From the NCBI RefSeq assembly GCF_000699445.3, contig NC_067200.1, positions 11,927,256 through 11,991,255 on the forward strand: a DNA stretch of 64,000 bases, given 5' to 3'. The position numbers were made by a program, and so were the translations under genes. The stretch's first letter is position 1. Every line of letters begins with the position of its first letter. Below, one piece after another: positions 22,746 to 36,205 of this stretch. The stretch comes from Schistosoma haematobium. Lineage: Eukaryota > Platyhelminthes > Trematoda > Strigeidida > Schistosomatidae. Below the pieces are notes generated by a model. The model was not told the origin of the DNA, made no database searches, and was given only the letters and a program-made list of their open reading frames with translations.

Positions 22746-22864
22746 CATCATTTATTCAAATGAATTCTTCTTTATGTTCATATTGAACATCGAAGCCAAG
22801 AAGCACTGTGGATTTGTTTGTCGTAGTATGTGACTTCTTATCCAATCTGCTGAATGAATGTCGT

Positions 22865-23035
22865 TATGTAACATAAATTGGCTGAAGGTGGAACTGGACT
22901 GGTATTCTCCATAGGGTCAAAGACCCTGGTTCCAATCACTGGTAATGTCATTGGGGTAAATTATTGAGCAGTTCTATACTAGGGAGAAAAAAGCTATTCG
23001 GTTGTTGCCAATGGTACATCAAATATGGATGATCT
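22865..23035 (+). repeat. Third hammerhead-SINE-like relic
   Basis: B-box-like ctggttccaatcactgg is followed about 35 bp on by TTGAGCAGTTCTATACTAGGGAGAAA, which aligns with the family B ribozyme order (core, TATACTA loop, GAAA) but with a different stem III/I (gctattcggttgttgcc). Confidence 0.45.
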
Positions 23036-23349
23036 ATGGTGATTATCGCTCACAAATCAAAATTATGGTCAGTCAGTTGTTTCCGCCATTTGTTTGGCAC
23101 TATTTCATTATATTCAAAATCTGAGAGATCCTGGTTGGATTTTGGCAATTATGCAGTGAACGGATTTAGAATGTTATAAATATAATCAAGGAAATGTGTA
23201 TTTACCGATTTATAATATTAGAAATGTGTTCAGTGATCGGTTTCCAGTATGCCTTATCTATCCAGATAAAATTCAATTTCCCATAATGCTACAATTTCTT
23301 AGTAAATGACTACACGAATGAATGAAAATAATGCAGTATTTTATAGTTT

Positions 23350-23868
23350 TTATTATTTATTTAAACATAGATATTGGTACAAGGAGGCACCAAATGCATA
23401 TGCGCCACGTAAATCTCATCAGATTTGTGTGAGGGCTGTGATACTGCTCGGGTGCCTAAACCGAAGCAAGTGGTTTTCTTAGGGGGCCACACCCCAAGCC
23501 TTCGACCTGAAGGTCTGATCCACAGGGCAGTGGAGCATCGTGAGGAGATGCAGTCCCATGGTAGCCGGTGACCAACAATTGGTTCATACGCCATTTGTTC
23601 CCTTAGGATACTGAAGCCCAGTGTGCACGATTGGTTTGGAATCAGGTTTTTCCAACTCCCCAAGGTGGACTCCCCATGTCCACAAACCCTGTTAAATCAC
23701 CGGACATTCGCTTTTCGTCATCTCAACTCTGTAAACAACACCCGTGGTACGAGAAACCAGTGAGTAGGACTTTGCTAGCGGTGGTTGCATGCACGTGGCC
23801 ATATGTGAGCATTTCGTGAGGGAGGGTGGACTCTCCCCACTGTCGGCTGTACCAGGGCATTTGGAGGC
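23350..23868 (-). mobile_element. Repeat C retroposed element with target-site duplication
   Basis: About 500 bp, element sense on the minus strand, ending in an A/T-rich tail (AAATAAATAATAAAAA on the minus strand). It is flanked by a 12-bp duplication attttatagttt (23338-23349 and 23869-23880). Internal landmarks on plus: ggtacaaggaggcacc, cctgaaggtctgatcc, aacacccgtggtacgag, ttcgtgagggaggg. No enduring ORF; unrelated to tRNA. Confidence 0.8.
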
Positions 23869-23880
23869 ATTTTATAGTTT

Positions 23881-25073
23881 ATATATAGTATATATTGTAG
23901 ACTAATCATACTTGGACTGCTAATGAAAATGAGGAAGCATTGTACAGTTGTTCTATCCAATCATGAAACTTCTTCGTAGTATTTATTTAAACCCCCCAGT
24001 TTTCTGTCGTGCAAATCGAACATCAGCACAGTAATATGAAGCTTAAGTGTTCACTACAAAAATTGAAAATCTTAAATTTGTTAATAGGTAGAATCATGGA
24101 TAAACATTTCTCACGTTTCTCAGATTAAGTTAAAGTAATGATTCATTCCCCTCCAGTTTCCATTCCTTGTTCAACAAATATCAGTATTTTCTGATGTGAC
24201 CTATACTGATCATAGTGTAGTAGTCAAATAAGTGATTGAATTCAACCTAACTCTGTATTATGAACAATTGTATAAATATTTTAAGTTCAATTATTCTCAT
24301 TTTGTTTTTTGTTATGCTATGAATTTCAATAACTATTGAACTAGAAATCAGAATTGTAGCTGGTTTCATGAATTCATTTGTTAATCATACCATTTCAATT
24401 ATAAATACAATAGAAATATTAGGTCATCCATGACCGGGAAAATTAAATTTCTTGATAACTTAGTTTGACTACTAATATTATTGTGAGTAGAAATAATTAA
24501 TGCATATCTATTATATATTGTATAATAAATCAAATCTATTCATAGCAATATACATCTATATATAATCTAGGTCATATTTGTCAATTTATAGTTATTCAAC
24601 CATTGAGTACCATCGTTTTTTTTTTGGTAGTTGAAGCCTTCTTTATCTATAAATGTATCTATGACAACATGTTTGTTTGTATTGATACATATTACTGAGT
24701 GTAACTTTTCTGTCAAAAGACAAAAAACAGATAGGAATGAAAGTCACTGATGAAATCAGATCATATATCACTAAATAAAATGTCATGAATCAATCTCTAA
24801 TATGATGCATACAGGTATATTGAACATAGTCAACTGTAAATGTTGTTTAAATGCAAATCAGTAGTGTATGTTACCTTTTTTTCTCTCTCTAAGATAATAT
24901 CTTTCCTATTATGCATATATTTATATGAATTTATCAATGAAAAATGATTATTTGAAAGAAATGCATGATTATGATTGTGTTTCTTTTCTTAAGAAATTTA
25001 TGCTTTCATTGAATAAGAGAATATATGGATATACTACTTAAATGAAACAAATATTCGACTTTGCATTTTTGAT
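23881..25073. other. AT-rich region, nothing recognised
   Basis: Between two copies of repeat C; no ORF or shared repeat. Confidence 0.5.
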
Positions 25074-25595
25074 TTGATTTGATTTGATTTAAATACATAA
25101 ACATTGATACAAAGAGGCACTAAATATATATGCACCACATAAATCATTCGATTTGTGTGAGGGCTGGGATACTGTCCGAGTGCCTAAAATGAAACAGGTG
25201 ATTTTCTTAGGGAGCCACACCCGGAGCCTTCGATCTAAAGATCTGATCCGCAAGACAGTAGAGCAACACCAGGGGATACAACCCTATGGTGGCCGGTGAC
25301 TGGCAACTGGTTCATACGACATTTGTCCCCTCAAGATCCTGGAGCCCAATGTGCATCATTAGTTTGGAGTCACGGTTTTCCAACTCACCTAGATGGATCC
25401 TCCATATCCACCAACCCGACTAAAGCGTCGGACACTCGCTTTTTATCCTCTCAATTTCGTAAACAACACCCGTGGTACGAGAAACCAGTGAGTAGGACTT
25501 CCCTAGCAGTGGTTGCATGCACGTGGCCATATGTGAGCATTTCGTGAGAGAGCTGACTCTCCCCACTGTCGGCCGTTCGAAAGCATTTGGGGGCT
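25074..25595 (-). mobile_element. Repeat C retroposed element, third copy
   Basis: Same orientation and order of landmarks as the copy at 23350, with a (GATTT)n-type tail at 25074-25095 instead of AAATAA. The 83-codon ORF inside has counterparts in neighbouring copies only as repeat translation. Confidence 0.75.
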
Positions 25596-25599
25596 TTGA

Positions 25600-25970
25600 T
25601 TGAGCTTATGAACTGATTGATGTTAGACCATCATTGAAAACCTGGAAGCTAATCTGTGTCGCGTAGAGACAGGTATCTACTTCAGTACAATGGAATATAG
25701 TTGTGTAATCTGGTGGATTGGTTGAACTTAGACATTAACACGGTTGAACTCCAGATCAGTGGTCTAGAAGTTGATTGTTTGCGTGCGAGACCGAAGGTCT
25801 TGAGTTTGAATCTTGCGGGCGGGATCGTGGGTACGCACTGCTAAGGAGTCCTATACTATGACGAAATGGCCGTCTGGTTTTTCTAGATTTTCCATGGTGG
25901 TCTAGCTTTGATCGACTCATGAATTTAACTATTAAACATTACTACAATCTCCAATTAACCCCTTACTGAT
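25600..25970 (+). repeat. Family B composite copy
   Basis: Short inverted tail (25605-25650), then head, A box (gatcagtggtctagaag), B-box-like tttgaatcttgc, ribozyme CTAAGGA / GTCC..TGAC / GAAA / TC, and full tail. The invariant G of CTGANGA is A here, so it should be inactive. Confidence 0.8.
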
Positions 25971-26394
25971 AATACATTTTCAGTTGGCTTTTGTAAGGAT
26001 AAACAAGAAAAAGTGGTCAAGTTATCAACTTTAGAGTTTACTTAAATTTCGAATTCATTGTTATTAAATGAGCTAATACACTTTAGAAGAGATTACCCGA
26101 AAACCCTTTTTTTTTTAAATAAAGATATATATCTCTACATTATCTTGTTAGTTATTAAAACTGTGAAGCAATTACAGTGAACATCTCTTTAGCTCTGTTT
26201 TAAGGTTAGAATGGAATTAGAAAATTGTATATTTTTACTATTCTAACATGGAAAGATTTCAAGTTTGCGCTCTAAACTACTATATTTCAGAATGGTAGAC
26301 ATGAACAGATGATAATAAGTGTTCAATATCTATTGATTTTCGTAATAACTAGATTTCGTACATAATTTCTCAACAGAAAATTATTTAGTATATA

Positions 26395-26690
26395 TGATCA
26401 GAATGAAGATATGTGGAGATTGTAGTAATTTTAATAGTTAAATTCATGAGTCGATCTAATCAAGACCACCATTGAAAACCTGGAAGCACTGGATAACCGT
26501 TTAGTCCTAGTATCCAACTGAGCAGAGCTGCAAATTCACCATTACACAATTAAGGGACTACAACCCATGACTATTGGTCACCCACGCGAACAAATCAAAT
26601 CTAGACCATTGATATGGCATTCAACGGTGTTCATGTTCAACTTCAATCAATTTTCTACACTGATCACATTATAACCCAATGAAGGTCTTT
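26395..26690 (-). repeat. Family B SINE, decayed minus copy
   Basis: Clear tail (aattttaatagttaaattcatgag) and stem I remnant; ribozyme core and B box blurred; the head is partial. Confidence 0.65.
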
Positions 26691-27258
26691 TCTATTTAAA
26701 AAAAAAGACTATGAATATCATTTTAGAATTCTATTTTTCTAAATGTTCATTAAATGTATCTTATTAAAGTATCTGTCAACAATAATTTTGTTTTGAACAT
26801 TGATTGACAATTCAATGTTTACCCTTTAAAACTCGTTACCATTAGAAACGTTTAAACCAATAAGGTTAATTATGTTTTAAAGTGCTGTTTCTTTTTTGTT
26901 GTTGTTGTTTAAATATCTATATGCAATAATAGTTAAATGTTGTAATTATAAACTAATTAAATTGAATTAATGTTCAAAGTTTTTCATGAATGACTTCTCT
27001 TTCTTCTTCTTCTTCTTCTTGAATTCATTGATCAATCAATAATTATCAGTCAATGTACGATTTGGTAAATATAACATATTAATGCAAGTTAGTTATATTC
27101 TATGTTGGTACAATGAATAGGAGGATTCAATAAAATTGAAAAAAAAAACATATTATGGGGAAAATATAAATGCATAATATATTCCAATATGGAGAATTAT
27201 TTGATCAAAGGATAGAATATTAAGTTTGTTATCTAACATAAGCTTTAAACAAAGATAC

Positions 27259-27812
<554 letters not shown>

Positions 27813-27964
27813 TTTAAACAAAGATACAAATGTGAATAATAAATACATTTTCTAGTGATATTCTAAAGAGTGGAAAATTAAATTTTTTTGAATACTTTGA
27901 AGAGGTGACTTACATTCCGTTACAGAACATCAGAATTACAAATTTTTATTTATTGAGATATAAT

Positions 27965-28325
27965 TGGGATAGCTTTCAAGAACTGCGATGGAGCCTTCAA
28001 AGGCCTTAAAGGACTCGAAGGGTTCCTGTCCAATCAGAACGTGATGGAACTTTCTAGAATATCAACATGGCATGCCACTATTGGATAGTGGTATAACATA
28101 CCTCTTTATGGATTGGTTGAATTTTAATGTTGATATAACAAACGATAATATGTATAAATACCCATGATTTTCTGTACAGTTTGATTCTTAACCAACAAAC
28201 TCCTCCCCAGCTTTCTTCTGTGTTTTAATTTGCGACTGTGGGGGTTCTATACGTTCAAGTGTTGTAGTTGTATACCGTATTCTGTGTCAGTCAAGTAGCG
28301 AACATAACAGATATAAAATAAACTT
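27965..28325 (+). mobile_element. LTR-like promoter block
   Basis: Contains tgtataaatacccatg (TATA-like) about 100 bp before a pyrimidine-rich stretch, with CCAAT-like words upstream (attggatagtgg, attggttg). No coding. A similar but diverged block is at 29890-30260. Probably a solo LTR. Confidence 0.4.
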
Positions 28326-28834
28326 TAAAAAAGTTATTTTTCTACTCAATGCTTATTTGAAAACTATAAAGTCCAACTTAAACATTAATACCTATAAACT
28401 CATTAATAATATTCAAATTCGAATGATTTTGTGTCATTTCACTCAATAGTCAATAATTTCATACTTTGATACTATGCTCAGCTTATTTTTATTCTGAATA
28501 TTGGTAAAAACTGGAGAAAGTCAGTCAGCCAGTCAGTTACAACATAAGACCAGGAATGTATATGCGTCGGTCCAAGTTGTCACACCTTATTAGCATAACA
28601 AGATGGACGCCGAATTCATATAAGTGGTTACTTCAATGGTTGTAATATATAAAAGAAAGATTGTGTATAAGGATATAGTACAAGAAGAAAAAATTAGTTC
28701 GCAGTTCAAACAAACGAATCGTAATGAAATTTCATACACAAACGTTAATTATTTATCTTTTATGGATGTTTCTGATGAAATTGTGTCTTATATGTTGGTT
28801 GGTTCAGTCGTGCGGATCTTGTTTTTTTCTTTTA

Positions 28835-29120
28835 GATAACGTTATCGGCACAAACTTTTGACAGAAGTGAGCTAATGCGATTCTTCCACTTATGACCAGG
28901 AGGTTGTTGTAGGTTCCATTTAACTATTGTCTTGTAATTGCTAACAAATTCGTTTAGGCTGTCTATCCTCCCCTTGTGAACTGATCTTTAGTTATATGAT
29001 TATACATGACCTTTTTAATCGATCGATAAACCAGATTGATTTCATCATGACTATTGATTTCTGGTTGAACTGATTTAACCATTTAGCACAATGAACACAA
29101 TTCCGCTAAAATAATCCTTC
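28835..29120 (-). pseudogene. Decayed Penelope-type C-terminal relic
   Basis: Nucleotide resemblance to 31190-31450 (gcacaaacttttgacagaag vs gtacaaacttcagatagaag; ataaaccagattgatttcatc vs ataaattggattgatttcaa). No open frame survives. Confidence 0.45.
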
Positions 29121-29889
29121 CGAGTTAAGTTTTTTCCATCATTTTAAATATAACAATTCACTTTTATTTTGAAGGAAGGGGAACTACACCAAAAGTCAGG
29201 CTTCTACAATAGGGCAACTGAACTTAAAGATCTTTAGAATTCTGATTTCTCAATAAGCTTCACTTCACTACATTCTATGCAAAATGAAATTGTGACCTCT
29301 GTAACGCTAAAAGCAAATGACACTACTACAACAGTTCAGGGATTCATTGGTAAATCTCAAAGCGAGATAAAATATTTTAATTTTTAATTGTTTATCTAAT
29401 CTTTTCAAGTTTTAATATAGCCTACTCATGAGTAGATAAGTGAGTTATCTAGAAATGAAGGATATTTTGAACGAAAGAATTGTTATGAATATTCAGTACA
29501 TTGTTGATACAATGTTTTATAAAAATCTAACATGAACTTTGCTTTTCAATGTAAACACTTGTGAACCAGTAATAAATGGAATCATATTTATCAATATAAT
29601 GTGTGACATGATTTTGTTGTGAATTAACTCATCAAAACGTTAATAATAAACAGCTTGATAATCGTTCTGAAATCGTTATGTAATAGTATCTTCTAATCAA
29701 TATTATTTAGTGAAGACCTTTCAAAACTTTGAAGGGATAACTGAATATATTAACAAAGGAATTATTAGTGATAGTTGAGTTGACGTGTAAGTAGGTCACA
29801 TAAATCTGTTATTCTGTACGATAGTTGTAATACTCACATTATTATTTTTTGGGTGATTCAGAAAATTGCTTGCAAAAGACAAGCAAGCA

Positions 29890-30260
29890 TCAGGAAACAC
29901 TAAGAAGCGTCTCATCCATTCAGCGTCCACTTGAAGTCTTAGCCAAAAATATCAAAGAAGCGAAACGTCACATGCAGAGGCTCTGATTGGTTGGCTGCTA
30001 CACTGCTACTATGTTTAGTAGCATTCCAGAATCTTCTGGCAACTCAAGGACATTCAAAATATTATAAAAACCCTGTATTTTCTGCATTAAAATGAACCTT
30101 GGAGTAAACTATTTCTCGCATACTTTGTGTCTTCTCTCTCGTGTTCAGGTCGCTGTAGTTCTAGCTTGGGTGTTACAGAATAGCTTAGGAGACGAATATA
30201 GCGTTCAATCAGCAAGACTTATCAATTATAAGCAATGTAACTATAAAAATTTCATGTGCA
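29890..30260 (+). mobile_element. LTR-like promoter block
   Basis: CCAAT/ATTGG words (tctgattggttggctg), then tattataaaaaccctg TATA-like and a transcribed-looking leader. The 76-codon ORF starts after it but shows no family. Likely solo LTR relic. Confidence 0.35.
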
Positions 30261-30829
30261 TGGTGTTTAAAGCGTTTACCATATCAATATGTTATGATAG
30301 AAGAACTATGGCCTACAACTGATATATAGGAACTATGTATAAAAACATACGATAAGTCTTGCACAAAATATTGAAATTATTTCATGAGAACATAAGTAAT
30401 GAAATAAATTATCAATTACTATTAGGAAGATATAATTACAATAATGAATAAGTTAAACATCATTGGGATTATGAAATACTTTGAAATAGGTTACAACAAC
30501 AAAAAGGTGTTATATACTACACTCTCAAAAATGATTGACAAATTATCGATTACAAAAAAGTATTAGGGCGAACAACTATTTTTAATAACTTCGACATCAT
30601 TCTTTACGGTTATAGGTCTATAGTTAGTGTATTTGGTTATAAAGGTCAAAATAAATGATGTATATGTGATCTAGACGTTGTGATATGTAAAAACATAATG
30701 AACTTATCTATCAACCTCGGCATAAATGCTTCAAAATTGTATCATTTCTAAATTAGAAAGATCATTTACATAGGGTCAGAATGATTCGTTGTAAGGTGTC
30801 AAATAATGTGAAATTATGTCTGGTTTACG

Positions 30830-30900
30830 GAGATAATAATAATCATGTTAGCAATAATAATTATTATTATGGCGATAATAATGATAATAATAAAGTCGCG
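30830..30900. repeat. Interrupted AAT/ATT microsatellite
   Basis: Alternating (ATA)n and (ATT)n blocks. Confidence 0.8.
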
Positions 30901-31009
30901 TGAGTGTAATATGTAATACGAGATGCGTTGCTAAGATAAGTGTGATAAGATGTTTATGCAGATTGTGAAAGATAAGTGTGTAAAATAAGAATGGGAGAGG
31001 GTGAAGGTG

Positions 31010-31880
31010 AGTGGTTTACATTGTCTCCCTTGAGTATATGGTGATTCGTTTGCGGACTAAGGTAAACAAAGAGGTTGAAAATACCACTTTCGGATACATA
31101 AGCTTAGTGGAGAAGATTTGTAGCTCAGGTGGATGATTTTGGTGGAGTTTTGTTCTCTGAGCTGGATGGTTTGGTCGTGGAGCTTTCATCGTTCTTCTGA
31201 ACGACATCATCAGTACAAACTTCAGATAGAAGTGAAGTGTTCGAATTTCTCCATATGTGTTTCACAGCTTGTTCTGTGCACCTCGATGTTGATTGGTTCT
31301 TGTTGACCTTAAATTTGTCATTGTTTACTTCTTTGTTTTGGTTGTGTCTCCCATTGGTTTGATTTTTGTTCCTATATTTATGCATGATTTTCCTGATTGG
31401 TTGATAAATTGGATTGATTTCAATATGTTTGTTGATTGCTGATTGACCTGAGTTCCAGGCTTCTAAAAATTCTCTGGTGTTTTTGGAGTTTCCTCTGTCT
31501 AAGATTTCTACATTTTTCCAATCGAATGAATGTCCGTAGTTATCCACGTGTATTGATATAAGTGAAGAGATATCATAGTGTTCAGGAGTCGATCCCGATG
31601 ATTTCAACCACATAGAATTGTAGTCTTTCGCTTTTCAGTAGATAGCTTGGGACATGAAATAAAACAAAGATAAATTAATCTATTTTAGTATAACGTTCGC
31701 TACACACTAAGTGAGAAAGCATGGGGTTGTGAATAGATTTCTTTACTTCTTTTGCCAACCAAGCTGGTAAGTGTTGAAAAATAGTCAAAAATAAAGCACT
31801 GAAAGCATTGTATATGTTACTAGCTCTACTGGAACAGTTGAACTGATACACACATATGGAGATACCTGTCATCGATTATC
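31010..31880 (-). pseudogene. Penelope-type retroelement C-terminal relic
   Basis: Minus strand, two frames. The upstream frame (31872-31675) has CVYQFNCSSRASNIYN, then PAWLAKEVKKSIHNPMLSHL, a GIY-YIG module with its catalytic G/R positions lost. The next frame (31613-31125) has GHSFDWKNVEILDRGN, NTREFLEAWNSGQSAINKH and a polar tail, the segment that follows GIY-YIG domains in fluke retroelements. A stop and gap separate them. Dead. Confidence 0.65.
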
Positions 31881-32934
31881 TCTCCCTTATTTGTCATGTA
31901 AGTACTGGTTTATTTGTGAAGATCATACTCAACCTAACGATGTTCAATGTTCTTCCGACACTATTTTAATTTTCACCCCGTATATCCCCTTTAAAATCAT
32001 ACTCCAGTTAAAAAGAGTTTTCTTGCTGAATGTATCGAAGTTTATCATATTAATCTTTTCTGACATATATTTTTTGACTAAATTATCAGGATAACCGTCA
32101 TTTCATAGTATATTCTTTAATTCATTAATTTCATTATCCATATTGTCCTCTGAACATAAGATTCTGATTCAATATCTGTGACATCATACCTGATCTATTT
32201 TGTACTGAAGAGGTATAACGTATGAAAATACGTGTGATGACCTTGTACATATGTTCTTTATAATTTTCAACTACTGTTTATGAATAAGTAACATAGTTAA
32301 TATACAAAAATGTGATCGTTTGGGAAAGAAATTACAATAAAAGACAAACAGAATTAACGTCATGAAAGCGTTCATTATCGACATGTCGACAGATAAAGTT
32401 GATCTCTGATTTTTATCCAAAGTTGTGACTACTTAGTTAAGTGACACCTAGTAACTAGCAATAAAAGTTCGGCATTTATCTGAAGTACTATACCATTATT
32501 AGGAAAATATATTGAATACATTTACCAACCACAATTCGTAAGATACCTACCGTGTTTCCTACGTCAGTGTACAATCAAAGAAGAATAATTCCTGAAATGG
32601 ATATACAAAAGTTATTTATAACAACAAATAATTAGCTTTGTAAGCTCCTGGAGTTGTGTTAAAACTATAAAGGGGAAGACAAAAATCAGTAGTGTAAATG
32701 GAGAACAATAAAAGTTGGAAACTAAAAATCGAAATTACATTTGTAAAGATCTCAGTGATTGAACTGTCAGTAAATCCAAAGTTTCCCCTGTCAATCTGAT
32801 CCAAACAATTTTAGGAAAATATAATCAAACATCAAGATTATTGAATATGAATACATGACTCACCGGTGATTTTTACCGAAGTGTTAGATGATATTTTTAA
32901 AATACGCTTCAGTGTAAATACTATATGGTAATAA
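31881..32934. other. AT-rich region, nothing recognised
   Basis: Short frames only; no motif. Confidence 0.45.
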
Positions 32935-33175
32935 CTAATATAAAAGTTGGATTCATGAGTTAATTAAAGCTAGACCATCATGGAAAACCTGGAATCACTG
33001 AACGGTCGACCCTGTGTTAGGTCCTAGGTTCAAAACTTGCGGGGCAGGATAGTGGATGCGCACTTCTGTAAAGTTCCATACTAGGACGAAATGGTTGTTC
33101 AGTGCTTTCAGGTTTTCCATGGTGGTCTAGTTTCAATTGACTCCTGATTCCAACCAGTGAAATTTATTTTGTACT
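32935..33175 (+). repeat. Family B palindromic element, headless
   Basis: Inverted tail on the left, central B-box remnant (ggttcaaaacttgc), plus-strand ribozyme (CTGTAAA, GTTC/GGAC, GAAA) and plus tail. The head and A box are absent. Closely related to its inverted neighbour at 33325. Confidence 0.8.
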
Positions 33176-33324
33176 CGGATCGACATTAAACAACATTGAT
33201 AAACATTCCATTTTTTGGCATTATCCGACTTACTTAACTCCATAAAACATAACTGTCTTGAATAATTTGAAGATTATGAATCCACCTAATTAATTATTTG
33301 AATGTCAGAAATATTATTTATTAT

Positions 33325-33620
33325 CAGAGAGGGGGATTTTGTAAAGATTTTAGTGATTTAACAGTTGAATTCATGAGTCGATTGAAACTAGATCATCATG
33401 GAAAACCTGAAAACACTGGACGACCGTTTCGTCCTAGTATGGGACTTCACAGAAGTGCACATCCATGATTCTGTCCCGCAAGTTTTGAACCTAGGATCTA
33501 ACACAGGATCGGCCGTTCAGTGATTCCAGGTTTTCCATGATGGTCTAGCTTCAATTGACTCATGATTCCAACCAGTAAAATTTCTAAAAATCTCCACGAA
33601 ACCCATTCTGATAATATTCA
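33325..33620 (-). repeat. Family B palindromic element, headless, inverted neighbour
   Basis: Shares with the element at 32935, in opposite orientation, the derived core (CTGTGAA), the fused inverted tail, and the words gttttgaacctagga and ctaacacagg. Stem I/II and GAAA are good; two invariant core bases are mutated. Confidence 0.8.
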
Positions 33621-34244
33621 TTTAAGTTCAAATGTCACACTAAATAAAACTGATAAATGTTCATTTATAAATAGAATCATTATCATTTTATAATTGTACT
33701 AAAATACAATGAATAATGAAAAATAAATAAATAAATAAATTGAGTACTAATTTAATACCATAGTGATAGATATGAACATGTTTAGTTAGTTAATTAGTTG
33801 GTTTGTATGATTTTGTAAAAGTTTTTTGTTTTAATTTTTGTTGTTACAAATTATAATTGTAACTATGATAAGGGATAAATGTATGTTGAACACTGTCAAA
33901 AATAATTTTAAAAAAATTTTAAAAAAAAATTCAAATTTAGGTAACAACCATTTCATAACAGAAATTTTTAATTCAATTAAACACAATATAGAACATCACA
34001 TGGTAACATGAGTAAAATTTTTTTTAAAAAAAATAATTGAATATTTCATTATTTATGATATAATTAAAAAGAAAATTATTTTGAATTTATTGCCTAAATT
34101 AATATATATATGTATGATTAAAACAAAGTTTTGTTTGAATGTTCAATATATATTTGAATATCTCGATCAAGATTGATAGATAGATAGATACGAAACTAAT
34201 AACAATTGAATATACTCAAAAACTCCTCTGATTAAATCAATATT

Positions 34245-34245
<1 letters not shown>
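33621..34245. other. 5' flank of NHE copy 1
   Basis: Very AT-rich with A- and T-homopolymer runs (33900-34060) and short ATAA/GATA repeats. No clear regulatory element beyond the TA tract. Confidence 0.4.

Positions 34246-34282
<37 letters not shown>
34246..34282. promoter_or_regulatory. (TA)n tract upstream of NHE copy 1
   Basis: Uninterrupted TA dinucleotides ending about 120 bp before the start codon. A similar tract lies just upstream of the paralogue. It may act as a TATA-rich core promoter region or be only a microsatellite; no initiator was identified. Confidence 0.35.
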
Positions 34283-34283
<1 letters not shown>

Positions 34284-34401
34284 GAATTAGTAACTATCAT
34301 TGAATGGAGATATATAGAGAGAAGATTGAGTTATAGTTTGTAACAGTCAATATTGGTTGGAATAATACCAACAAAAAAACAAAACAAACATTCATATCAT
34401 T

Positions 34402-36173
34402 ATGATCATATTGAGAATTAAATGTAGATCTATGATAAATAATCATTTATGTATATCTATGATCTTTTTATTCTTATTATTATTCATATTTATCAATGAT
34501 ATGAATGCATCAAATAATGAAGAGATATCTGTAGTGAAATGGAAATTTAATGAATATGAAGTACATATTACTGTGATGTTATTTTTATTATCAGTAGTAT
34601 TTATTAAAATTGCATATCATCATATACCATATATATCATCATATGTACCAGAATCACTTATACTTATTATCATTGGTATTCTATTTGGTGTAATAGTACG
34701 TTATGGTATTGATCAAGGTTCCACTAAAATTATATCATGGAAATTTACACCGGAAATATTTTTTAATTATTTATTACCACCAATTATATTAGAATCAGCT
34801 TATGGTTTGTATAATCGTACATTTTCTGAATATCTTGGTACTGTCATGTTATTTGCTGTACTTGGTACTATATTTAATTTCTTAATTATTGGTTTTATTA
34901 TGTATGGTTTATATATTGTTGGAGCATTAGGTTATCCAGAGATTACATTAGATTTAAGTAGTTTTTTATTATTTAGTTCATTAATTGTTGCTATAGATCC
35001 TGTTGCTGTATTAGCTATTTTTCAAGATATTGGATTAGAATTAAATTTATACTATATTGTATTTGGTGAATCATTATTAAATGATGCTATTACTGTTGTA
35101 TTATATGAAATTATGATTGCATTTACTGGTAAAGAGAATATAACTGGTTCACAAATTGGTATTGGGATTGCATCATTTTTTACTGTTAGTTTTGGTGGTT
35201 TATTGATTGGTGTTGTATTTGGTATTATGACATGTTTAATTACAAGAATACGTAGTCATTTAGCTGTATTTACAATATTATTATTAGCATATTTTTCTTA
35301 TATTATGGCAAATTGTGTTGGTTGGTCTGGGATTATCTCAATGATTGCTTGTGGTTTAATTCAAACTGCATATGCATTTCATAATGTTGATTCACAAACA
35401 CGTATTACAGTACATAATTTTATTCGAGTTATTGCAGAAATTAGTGAATCTGTCATATTTTTATTCTTAGGTATATCTATTATTAGTGAAACATTAAAAT
35501 GGCATACAGGTTATATATTATGGACATTATTCATATGTATAATAGCACGTTGTATTGTCGTATTAATTATGACATCTATTGTAAATATTATTAATATAGA
35601 TGATATCAAAATTACAATTAAAGAACAAATTGTATTAATTTATGGTGGTTTACGTGGTGCAATTGCATTTTCATTAGCTATATTAATACCATCTAATATA
35701 TTAGGTAAAAATGGTGTAGACAATCAAAGTTTACTTGTTACTACAACATTATTTATTATCTTATTTACAGTGGGTATTATGGGTATTACTATGAAACCAT
35801 TAGTGAAATTATTACATATACGTATGGAACATAAAAAAATTATTAGTTTATTTCAATCATTAAACGATAGTATTATTGATGAATTATTAACTGGTATTGA
35901 ATTAATTATTAATTGTAAACGTCGTAATGTATTAAGAGATTTTATTAAACATATTGATGAGAAATATATTCGACGTATATTACAAAATAATCCAGAATAT
36001 TATAATGAGAAATTATTTAAAATTTATGAGAAAATTTCATTACGTTTACATTATGCCACTATACGTCCGATACAATCGAAATGTTTATTAACGGATTTAC
36101 CAGAATCTATTATACATAAATATTTAATGAATCAATTAACACCGAACAATAATCAATATATCACTATTCATAG

Positions 36174-36205
<32 letters not shown>

